Shown: positions 1 through 6,727 of the stretch, in pieces
Position numbering within the stretch: the stretch's first letter is position 1
Layout of the letters: the number at the start of each line of letters is the position of its first letter
DNA from: Bacteroidota bacterium
GTDB lineage: Bacteria; Bacteroidota; Bacteroidia; Bacteroidales; UBA1715
NCBI GenBank assembly: GCA_029266015.1
Contig: JAJUFK010000131.1
Span: 1 to 6,727, forward strand
Direction: 5' to 3'
Length of the DNA: 6,727 nt
Position numbers and translations under genes: made by a program
The notes under the pieces: generated by a model
Told to the model about the DNA's origin: nothing
The model's input: the letters and a program-made list of their open reading frames with translations, nothing else
Database searches by the model: none

Positions 1-1661
<1,661 letters not shown>

Positions 1662-1696
1662 ACGTGTTGTTTAGTTTAAGTTAGTTATATATATAC

Positions 1697-1893
1697 AAAA
1701 AGCTCGTATCAAAATCTTAAAATTGTAGAAAACCCCAAAATACAGGGTTTGGAGTGTAAACTATATCTAACTTCCACTGTTTTTTGATTCAAAAAAACGC
1801 CGAAGCGTTGAGGCCTGTTATCAATAGTCGTAACGTTCTCCGGTTTAGTGTAAACGTTGAGTTTTCACATTATTTAAGAAATTAATACGAGCT
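1697..1893 (-). ncRNA. ssrS: 6S-like RNA (RNA polymerase-binding regulatory RNA)
   Basis: The gap between zapA and rny folds, on the minus strand, into one long interrupted rod of about 197 nt. AGCUCGUAU (1893-1885) pairs perfectly with AUACGAGCU (1709-1701). The stem continues through UCUUAAA (1879-1873) with UUUAAGA (1721-1715), then UGU/ACA, then GAAAAC (1866-1861) with GUUUUC (1733-1728). It then opens into a large central bubble. Beyond it, GGAG/CUCC and ACUAU/AUAGU lead to an apical hairpin with a UUCG loop (1796-1809). A U run follows the 3' arm. Closing stem, open bubble and apical stem are the hallmarks of 6S RNA, which mimics an open promoter and sequesters housekeeping RNA polymerase. 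Length fits, and the position beside zapA matches ssrS in proteobacteria. A separate 6S-Flavo family has been described for Bacteroidota. No own promoter is obvious, so it may be processed from the zapA transcript. The identity is inferred from fold and context; ends are approximate. Confidence 0.8.
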
Positions 1894-1906
1894 ATATTTT
1901 TTATTT

Positions 1907-2200
1907 CTATGTATTTATTTTTATAAATTCATCAAGTTCTTCACACATTTGTTCTATACGGGTCTCAAAATTTTCTGTATTTTGATTCCCTTCTAAATCG
2001 AGTAATTTACTTGCAAATTGTAAACTTACCATTGCTAATAAATCTTGATTGTCTTTGTCGGTATAGTGTTGCTTAAAACGAATTACTAAATCGTTTATTC
2101 GTTTTGCTGCTTCCCGAAGTTTTTCTTCTTCTTTCCATTCTATAAGTAATGGATAATTACGTTCAAGAATTCTTAGCTTTATTGATAATTTTTCACTCAT
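1907..2200 (-). CDS. zapA: Cell division protein ZapA
   Basis: A 97-residue protein beginning MSEKLSIKLRILERNYPLLI, with the beta-hairpin head typical of ZapA (residues about 5-22), a helix containing LREAAKRINDLV (about 28-42), and a long C-terminal helix or coiled coil (about 52-97) rich in Glu. Length and layout fit the PF05164 family (about 95-110 residues). ZapA is a cytoplasmic dimer/tetramer that binds FtsZ and bundles protofilaments in the division ring. The gene starts inside the end of the upstream coiled-coil gene (ATGA overlap, 2197-2200), so the two are surely co-translated. It is followed by the 6S-like RNA, about 14 bases beyond the stop codon, and then rny. This gene order supports the call. 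Confidence 0.9.
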   Translation of the reverse strand: MSEKLSIKLRILERNYPLLIEWKEEEKLREAAKRINDLVIRFKQHYTDKDNQDLLAMVSLQFASKLLDLEGNQNTENFETRIEQMCEELDEFIKINT

Positions 2201-2490
2201 TTATTTAATAATGCAATACATGTATCTATTTCTCGTACAATTTCCTCAATTTTTCGTTTGGCTTCACTTGTGTCGCCTCCCGTTTGGGATACTGCTTTTG
2301 CTATTTGTAAATTTTTATAATTCCGTTCTAATTCTTTTATTGTATTTGTTTGTTGTTCTATTGTTGTATGTAATTCTTTGTTATTTTTTTGTAATTCACC
2401 ATTTTGTTGTTGTAATATAGTATACATTGATGTTAAAATTTTTATTTTTTCTTGTAATCTAACAACAAGTTGTTCTATATTTTGACTCAT
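2197..2490 (-). CDS. Small coiled-coil protein encoded upstream of zapA (possible ZapB-like partner)
   Basis: A 97-residue, wholly helical-looking protein (MSQNIEQLVVRLQEKIKILT...). Residues about 3-65 form an uninterrupted heptad-like coiled coil rich in Gln, Asn, Glu and Lys. A short break with Gly-Gly (about 71-72) follows, then a second amphipathic helix (about 74-97) ending LLNK. There is no signal peptide or membrane segment, so it should be cytoplasmic. It overlaps zapA by ATGA, so it is made together with ZapA. In proteobacteria ZapA recruits the coiled-coil protein ZapB to the division ring, and a partner role here is an inference from context and shape only, not from recognised sequence identity. 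It is the first gene after a well-matched Bacteroidota promoter. The coding call is strong; the function is unproven. Confidence 0.78.
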   Translation of the reverse strand: MSQNIEQLVVRLQEKIKILTSMYTILQQQNGELQKNNKELHTTIEQQTNTIKELERNYKNLQIAKAVSQTGGDTSEAKRKIEEIVREIDTCIALLNK

Positions 2491-2517
2491 CTTATTAATA
2501 GTATATTTTAATTGTTA

Positions 2518-2549
2518 CAAAAATAGTATGTTAAAATTATTTTTACAAT
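2518..2549 (-). promoter_or_regulatory. Bacteroidota-type promoter of the coiled-coil/zapA cluster
   Basis: On the minus strand ATTG (2549-2546) is followed after 20 bases by TATTTTTG (2525-2518). This fits the Bacteroidota housekeeping consensus TTTG-N19-21-TAnnTTTG: a perfect -7 element and three of four bases in the -33 element. The -7 element ends 27 bases before the ATG at 2490, giving a short leader of about 20 nt. It likely drives the coiled-coil gene, zapA, the 6S-like RNA and possibly rny. The start site is predicted, not shown. Confidence 0.6.
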
Positions 2550-2696
2550 GCTCTTTCTACTTTTTTTTAATTTATTCAATAATAATTTTAATTAATTTTT
2601 TTAATTGATTGAAATTTAGTTGTTTATTTCTTTTTTTGTGATTTAATATAAAAATTTTGCATACGTATTTATGTTTTTACGGATATATTTTTTTTA

Positions 2697-2712
2697 TGTG
2701 ACTAAAATCACA
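2697..2712. promoter_or_regulatory. Candidate Crp/Fnr-family operator
   Basis: TGTGACTAAAATCACA is a perfect inverted repeat, TGTGA-N6-TCACA, identical in arms and spacing to the Escherichia coli CRP consensus. It lies about 150 bases before the adhesin start and about 150 bases upstream of the zapA-cluster promoter, so it could act on either side. Bacteroidota carry Crp/Fnr-type regulators, but their site preferences vary and AT-rich DNA yields chance palindromes. The sequence is seen; the function is inference. Confidence 0.4.
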
Positions 2713-2837
2713 CATAAACGATTGATAATAAAAAATATAGAAAAAGTGAAACTTGAATGCACTACAATATCGTATAATAAAATAGTAATAAATATAACAT
2801 GAATAAAAAAACAGACATGTTCTACAAAAAATGGGGG

Positions 2838-2855
2838 TAATACGAAAACGTATTA
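2838..2855 (+). promoter_or_regulatory. Stem-loop in the adhesin leader, next to the ribosome binding site
   Basis: TAATACG-AAAA-CGTATTA is a perfect 7-bp inverted repeat with a 4-base loop. It ends one base before the AGGAG (2857-2861) that precedes the ATG at 2864. In RNA it would form a compact hairpin abutting the ribosome binding site; as DNA it could be an operator. No poly-T tract follows, so it is not a terminator. Confidence 0.5.
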
Positions 2856-2863
2856 TAGGAGAT

Positions 2864-5800
2864 ATGAAAACACAACTAAAATATTTGAATTTGAGCATGA
2901 TTCTAAAAATAGTTTTAGTGAGTGCTTTTAGTGTCTTGTTTGTTCACACAACTCAAAGTGCCAATATTACAGCCGGTAATTCAAATTACAATGTGTCGGC
3001 TACATCGGCGGGAGGCACAGCATATACATCTGCCGATAATCTTACATTTCAGGGTTGGAGCCCAACATACACCTTAACCGAAGATATTACTGTTGTAAAT
3101 CTTACTATTTCGCAAGGTGTAACTTTACAACTTAATAATTTTAATCTTACCGTTACAGGAACTTTATCGATAGTTGAAAATGGAACCATATCTGCTGTTG
3201 AAACCTCAGGAACTAAATCAATAACAGCAGCAACATTTTCGTTTGGCGGTAATACAAATATAAGTACAACCGGATATGATTACAATATAACAAATGCCTA
3301 TTCAAACTCTTCACGTACTCTTTCTACTAATGGTGGTAATTTTACCATATCTTCAGGAGGAATTACCTTGTCGTCAAGTAATGCATGGATAAATACCGGT
3401 GGTGGAAATCTTAGTATTTCGGGTGATTTGCAATTGTCTAATGCTGCCTATATTAATGTAGGAGCAGGAAATGCAACTATAGGTGGCAATTATACAATTG
3501 GTGATTGGCAGGGAAATGCTTATATTGCATTTACCAATGGTAACCTAACAATTCAAGGGTCAATATCGATAGGTAGTAAAAATGGAGGTGAGGAATCTAT
3601 AAAATGTACCGGAACAGGTTGGGTTATTTTTAATGGTTCATCATTAACAGCAAACAATAACAGTTCATTAGGTTCTATCCCACGTTTTCGCCAAGCTAGT
3701 TCATCGTTTACCAAAAGTGGAGGTGGTACAGTTACTATTACCACTACATTCGACAGGAATTGTGGTGCAGCACCTACTGTAAGTGCCGGAGCTTTCACTA
3801 TAAGCGGTTCAACTATAAATGCTCCAACTACATATTATTCATGTAATGGTGCCGATTTATCGAATGTTGCAAACTGGTGGACAAATACTAATTGTACAGG
3901 TTCTAATCCTTCTGATTTTACAAATGCGTGTAGTATTTTTGAAGTTCAAAGCGGTCATAGTTGTACATTTGGAACAAGTAGAGCTATAGCGGGTACTTTG
4001 CGAGTAAATGGTACACTTACGCCTTCTGGGGCAGTGGTTATAAGCGGTACAGGTTCTCTTTCGGGAACAGGTACTGTAAAAGTTACTCGAACTAGTGCTA
4101 CAGCCGATTTTTCTTCACAATATACATTATCAACCATTTCATTGTCGAGTTTAACGGTAGATTATGCAAATGCTACCGGTGGACAAACAATTTCTGCAGT
4201 AAATTATGGTAATCTTACATTATCTAATACAAGTGGTACGCAAACAGCAGCAAACAATCTTACAGTAAATGGTGCTTTATCAATTGCTGCAGGGGCAACC
4301 CTCGCATTAGGTTCGTATAATTTAGGTACACCTACTAGTATTAGTTTGGCATTGTCGTCACAAATAACAGGTTCGGGAACTATTACGTTAGGTGGAAATG
4401 TTACATTTACGGGTTCCGGAGCTACTACCACTATAGCACCAAATATAGCATTGGGTAATAATAGAACATTTACTGTAGCCGATGGTTCTGATTGGGACGA
4501 TGTGGTATTATCTGGAGTTATAAGTGGCGCTTTTTCAATTACAAAAGAAGGCGCTGGTAGAATGCGTTTAAATGGCGCAAATACATATACAGGAGCAACT
4601 ACCATAAATGCAGGAATATTGTATGCGGCAAATAGTAGCGCGTTAGGAACTACAGCTTCGGGGACTACAGTTACAAACGGTCAACGATTAATGCTTGGTC
4701 AAACAATTTCAATAGGAGCCGAGGCTCTTAGTCTTACGGGTACGGGAGGCGGAACATACGGTGCATTAGACAATGTGTCGAATACAAATACCTATGGTGG
4801 AGTTATTACTTTGCAGGGAGCTACAACTATTGGTGCTCGTTCGGGGGCTACGCTTAATTTGACTAATACCATAACGGCTACCAATCAAAATCTTACATTA
4901 TACTCAGAAGGCACTATGTCTATAAGTGGTGCTATTACTACCGGTTCGGGTACTCTTACAAAAACCGGTGGCGGTACCGTTACTATTTCCGGAAATAATA
5001 CGTATACCGGAACCACTACAATTACTGCAGGTACATTACAATTAGGAGCTGCCGATAGAATTTCAAATTCCAGTAATATGGTACTTGATGGTGGTACATT
5101 TAGTACCGGAAGTTCTACAGGGTATTCTGAAACAGTAGGAACATTAAATCTTAATAATAATTCTGTAATAGCATTGGGAACAGGTAATCACACGCTTACT
5201 TTTGCCAATAGTAGTGCCGTTACTTGGGCAGGCTCATTATTAACAATCACCGGTTGGACAGGAACTGCGGGAGCTTCGGGTACTGCTGGTAAAATTATGG
5301 TTGGAGTAGGAGGTTTATCCGCTTCACAACTTGCTAAAATTAGTTTTGCGGGCTATTCTCAGCCGGCAATTATTCTTGGGACCGGAGAATTGGTTCCTGC
5401 TTCGCCCGATCCAACTATTATTGTATCAGAAACTACACGAACAGGCTTTACATATTGCCAGTCAACAGGGCCATCTTCTTCATTATCATATATGGTAAGT
5501 GGTAATAATTTAATTGCAAATATTGTTATAACTGCACCAACAAATTACGAAGTGTCAACTGATAATGTGAATTTTTACTCTTCGCATACGCTAACTCATT
5601 CCGGCGGAGTAGTTTCAAATACTACTATTTATGTGCGACTTAAAGCCGGATTGTCAGCAAATTCATATAATGGAGAAATTATAACACATACAAGCACCGG
5701 AGCAACTCAGCAAGATGTGTCGTGTAGTGGAACTGTTACACCACAGCCTGTTGCAATTTTAGCTTCGGCTAGTCAAATTGCTACTGCAAATGTAGAGCAA

Positions 5801-6727
5801 GCTACGGTAAAACATGCAATTTCTGCATTTACTATAGCTGTAACTACTGCAAATGCTACCGTTTCACAAATAGTATTTAGCACTTCGGGTACGTATGTCT
5901 CAACCGATATTTCAAATTTCAAATTATGGTATAATACATCAAATAATCTTGCTTCTGCTTCGCAAATTGGAACTACAATCACCACTTCGTTAGGAACAGG
6001 TTCTCATACTTTTGCATCGCTTTCGCAACAAATAAATGCAGGAGCTACCGGATATTTTTGGATTACTACCGATATAAGTCCATCGGCTGTAATATCGCGA
6101 ACAATTCAAGCAAGTGCTATAGCTACGGGCGATATATCGTTTGCTTGTGCCTCAATTTCAGGCAGTATTTCTGCCGGTGGGTTACAAACAATCATTGCCG
6201 CATCGCGTATTACCTATTATTCTCGAGCAACCGGAAACTGGAATTCTAATACTACTTGGTCTACCGAAGGGTGTGGTGGAGCTGCAGTTGGTGCAGGTGT
6301 GTATCCTACAGTAACCGATAATGTGGTGATATGTAATGGAAATACCGTAACAGCAAATATTGATGTAGTAACCACGGGAACTGTTACCGTAAATAGCGGT
6401 GGTACATTTACTGTTAATAACAATATTGAAATAAATTCTAAAGTTACCGTAGAAACAGGAGCTACTATGAATTGGCCTGCTACAATTGAAATAGGTTCAA
6501 ATGCTGATATAACAGTAAATGGTAATATAAATGCAGGTAGCACTACAATAGTATATCAAAGTGCATACGACGGACCGTCAAAAGGCAAAATAACCGCTAC
6601 CGAAACCATGGCATTCTCACAAGTACGTTCGGCATCTTCAGTCAAAGGAGGTTCACTTAAAGCATCGAGTATTACTATAGGAACCTATGGTCAAAATGAA
6701 GTAGGGGTTGATGTGGCTTTTGACGGG
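2864..6727 (+). CDS. Giant secreted beta-repeat surface protein (adhesin-like), C terminus beyond the window
   Basis: The frame is open for 1288 codons from ATG 2864 to the right edge without a stop. Residues 1-33 are a signal peptide: basic start MKTQLK, hydrophobic core ILKIVLVSAFSVLFV, cleavage near TTQSA/N. The mature part is very rich in Thr, Ser, Asn, Gly and Ala and poor in charged residues. In order: beta-helix-like repeats (about 34-320); a Trp/Cys module (324-400); more beta-helix repeats; two autotransporter-associated beta-strand repeats (557-595, 697-733); an Ig-like module (about 850-960, Cys865 and Cys954); a domain resembling the N-terminal domain of BNR-repeat neuraminidases (about 963-1111); a second Trp/Cys module (1116 onward). 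Such mosaics are typical of Bacteroidota surface and type IX-secreted proteins, so an adhesin or matrix role is inferred. No catalytic motif is seen. An in-frame ATG at 2831 is possible, but 2864 has AGGAG just upstream and gives a normal signal peptide. Confidence 0.9.
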   Translation, partial: MKTQLKYLNLSMILKIVLVSAFSVLFVHTTQSANITAGNSNYNVSATSAGGTAYTSADNLTFQGWSPTYTLTEDITVVNLTISQGVTLQLNNFNLTVTGTLSIVENGTISAVETSGTKSITAATFSFGGNTNISTTGYDYNITNAYSNSSRTLSTNGGNFTISSGGITLSSSNAWINTGGGNLSISGDLQLSNAAYINVGAGNATIGGNYTIGDWQGNAYIAFTNGNLTIQGSISIGSKNGGEESIKCTGTGWVIFNGSSLTANNNSSLGSIPRFRQASSSFTKSGGGTVTITTTFDRNCGAAPTVSAGAFTISGSTINAPTTYYSCNGADLSNVANWWTNTNCTGSNPSDFTNACSIFEVQSGHSCTFGTSRAIAGTLRVNGTLTPSGAVVISGTGSLSGTGTVKVTRTSATADFSSQYTLSTISLSSLTVDYANATGGQTISAVNYGNLTLSNTSGTQTAANNLTVNGALSIAAGATLALGSYNLGTPTSISLALSSQITGSGTITLGGNVTFTGSGATTTIAPNIALGNNRTFTVADGSDWDDVVLSGVISGAFSITKEGAGRMRLNGANTYTGATTINAGILYAANSSALGTTASGTTVTNGQRLMLGQTISIGAEALSLTGTGGGTYGALDNVSNTNTYGGVITLQGATTIGARSGATLNLTNTITATNQNLTLYSEGTMSISGAITTGSGTLTKTGGGTVTISGNNTYTGTTTITAGTLQLGAADRISNSSNMVLDGGTFSTGSSTGYSETVGTLNLNNNSVIALGTGNHTLTFANSSAVTWAGSLLTITGWTGTAGASGTAGKIMVGVGGLSASQLAKISFAGYSQPAIILGTGELVPASPDPTIIVSETTRTGFTYCQSTGPSSSLSYMVSGNNLIANIVITAPTNYEVSTDNVNFYSSHTLTHSGGVVSNTTIYVRLKAGLSANSYNGEIITHTSTGATQQDVSCSGTVTPQPVAILASASQIATANVEQATVKHAISAFTIAVTTANATVSQIVFSTSGTYVSTDISNFKLWYNTSNNLASASQIGTTITTSLGTGSHTFASLSQQINAGATGYFWITTDISPSAVISRTIQASAIATGDISFACASISGSISAGGLQTIIAASRITYYSRATGNWNSNTTWSTEGCGGAAVGAGVYPTVTDNVVICNGNTVTANIDVVTTGTVTVNSGGTFTVNNNIEINSKVTVETGATMNWPATIEIGSNADITVNGNINAGSTTIVYQSAYDGPSKGKITATETMAFSQVRSASSVKGGSLKASSITIGTYGQNEVGVDVAFDG
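3833..4063 (+). other. Trp/Cys beta module, first copy, within the adhesin
   Basis: Residues 324 to about 400 start with YYSCNGADLSNVANWW and continue with Cys344, Cys356 and Cys367, then GTLRVNGTLTPSG-like short strands. The layout (YYS, Trp pair, paired Cys, then a VxSGHxCT-like turn and beta-helix rungs) is matched by the module near residue 1118. It is a recurring unit of Bacteroidota secreted proteins, probably a start cap for a beta-helix. The Cys residues could form disulfides outside the cell. Boundaries are approximate. Confidence 0.5.
4532..4648 (+). repeat. Autotransporter-associated beta-strand repeat, copy 1
   Basis: Residues 557-595 include SITKEGAGRMRLNGANTYTG followed by ATTINAGILYAANSSALG. 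This matches the pattern L-x-K-x-G-x-G-x-(5-6)-N-x-Y-x-G-x-T-x-(3)-G-x-L of the passenger-associated repeats of autotransporters. It is a parallel beta-helix rung unit. A second copy lies at residues 697-733. Confidence 0.75.
4952..5062 (+). repeat. Autotransporter-associated beta-strand repeat, copy 2
   Basis: Residues 697-733 include TLTKTGGGTVTISGNNTYTG then TTTITAGTLQLGAADRI, an almost perfect consensus copy. It shares the K-x-G-x-G, N-x-Y-T-G-x-T-T-I and A-G-x-L positions with copy 1, 140 residues earlier, so the two arose from a common unit. Confidence 0.8.
5411..5743 (+). other. Ig-like beta-sandwich module within the adhesin
   Basis: Residues about 850-960 contain GFTYCQSTGPSSSLSYMVSG, then APTNYEVSTDN, then TTIYVRLKAGLSANSYNGE and QQDVSCSGTV. 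The succession (a GxxS-Y-xVSGxNL opening, a central NYEVS strand, an IYVRLK strand, a closing xVxCSGTV strand) is a unit I recognise from many Bacteroidota secreted proteins. Cys865 and Cys954 sit in the first and last strands and may pair. It is probably a spacer or stalk domain. I do not assign a family name. Confidence 0.6.
5750..6196 (+). other. BNR-repeat neuraminidase N-terminal-like domain within the adhesin
   Basis: Residues about 963-1111 carry AISAFTIAVTTANATVSQIV, then SNFKLWYNTSNNLASASQIG, then INAGATGYFWITTDISPSAV. The FKLWY strand followed by a G-Y-F-W-I-T-x-D-I strand is the pattern of the domain found at the N terminus of BNR-repeat sialidases and in many Bacteroidota surface proteins. 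No BNR (Asp-box) repeats are visible here, so it is a borrowed structural domain and not evidence of sialidase activity. Confidence 0.5.

Larger units (their letters stand above)
2491..2863. other. AT-rich divergent intergenic region
   Basis: This 373-base spacer separates the minus-strand zapA cluster from the plus-strand adhesin gene. It is very rich in A and T with many homopolymer runs (for example the T run at 2561-2568). It holds the promoter at 2518-2549, the TGTGA-N6-TCACA palindrome at 2697-2712 and the hairpin at 2838-2855. I see no convincing small gene in it. An open frame on the minus strand (2677-2898) has low-complexity composition with many Phe, Tyr and Ile and overlaps the adhesin start, so it is not listed. 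No clear TTTG/TAnnTTTG promoter is visible on the plus strand. Confidence 0.7.

Noticed and set aside
1683..1700. TATATATATA tract between the 6S-like RNA and rny as an rny promoter
   Set aside because: It has no matching -33 element at the right distance and no TAnnTTTG; it may be simple AT-rich leader.
2211..2420. Plus-strand open frame of 69 codons rich in Leu, Phe and Val
   Set aside because: It is antisense to the coiled-coil gene; the apparent membrane character is the mirror of Gln/Asn/Lys codons.
2635..2659. Two TTTG elements on the plus strand as a Bacteroidota promoter
   Set aside because: The spacing is too short (about 13 bases) and the second lacks the TA of TAnnTTTG.
2753..2778. 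Sigma-70-like TTGAAT and TATAAT pair on the plus strand
   Set aside because: The spacer is only 14 bases and this element type is not the Bacteroidota housekeeping form; in such AT-rich DNA the match is weak.
2677..2898. Minus-strand open frame of 73 codons in the divergent spacer
   Set aside because: It is Phe/Tyr/Ile-rich low-complexity translation of AT-rich DNA, overlaps the adhesin signal peptide, and has no recognisable domain or promoter.
6058..6249. Plus-strand open frame of 63 codons in another frame
   Set aside because: It is nested inside the adhesin gene, low in complexity and without any recognisable feature.
3553..6543. Several minus-strand open frames of 60-133 codons (3553-3798, 3955-4137, 4204-4605, 5773-5985, 6217-6543)
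   Set aside because: They lie antisense to the long adhesin frame and are rich in Val, Pro, Ala and Thr, the mirror of Thr/Gly/Asn/Ser codons. None has a recognisable domain or its own ribosome binding site.

Overview
The window looks like part of a chromosome from the phylum Bacteroidota (Bacteroidetes). The evidence is an AT-rich sequence, a TTG-N20-TATTTTTG promoter of the type peculiar to this phylum, the gene neighbourhood coiled-coil gene/zapA/6S RNA/rny, and a giant Ser/Thr/Asn/Gly-rich secreted protein built from modules common in Bacteroidota surface and type IX-secreted proteins. The genus cannot be told from this sequence.

Minus strand, right to left (2549 to 1): a phylum-type promoter (about 2518-2549) is followed by a small coiled-coil protein. 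This gene overlaps zapA by ATGA (FtsZ-ring assembly). Next comes a gene-free stretch of about 245 bases that folds as a 6S-like regulatory RNA (about 1697-1893). Then rny follows (RNase Y: membrane anchor, coiled coil, KH, HD). Its stop lies one base before the start of an NAD-dependent sugar-nucleotide epimerase that runs off the left edge. The cluster joins cell division, global transcription control by 6S RNA, RNA decay and, at the edge, surface-sugar synthesis.

Intergenic region 2491-2863: a very AT-rich divergent spacer. It holds the promoter of the minus-strand cluster, a perfect TGTGA-N6-TCACA palindrome of the Crp/Fnr type, and a perfect 7-bp-arm hairpin just before the ribosome binding site of the right-hand gene.

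Plus strand, 2864 to the right edge: one uninterrupted reading frame of 1288 codons, open at the edge. It has a signal peptide and then an almost wholly beta-strand protein: beta-helix-like repeats, two autotransporter-associated beta-strand repeats, an Ig-like module, a module resembling the N-terminal domain of BNR-repeat sialidases, and two related Trp/Cys modules. It is probably a surface adhesin or matrix protein. The C-terminal sorting domain or anchor would lie beyond the window.

The most notable items are the 6S-like RNA with its unusual terminator-like apical hairpin, and the regulatory palindromes ahead of the adhesin gene. I see no mobile element, CRISPR array, tRNA or rRNA, and no clear sign of a wholly new system.
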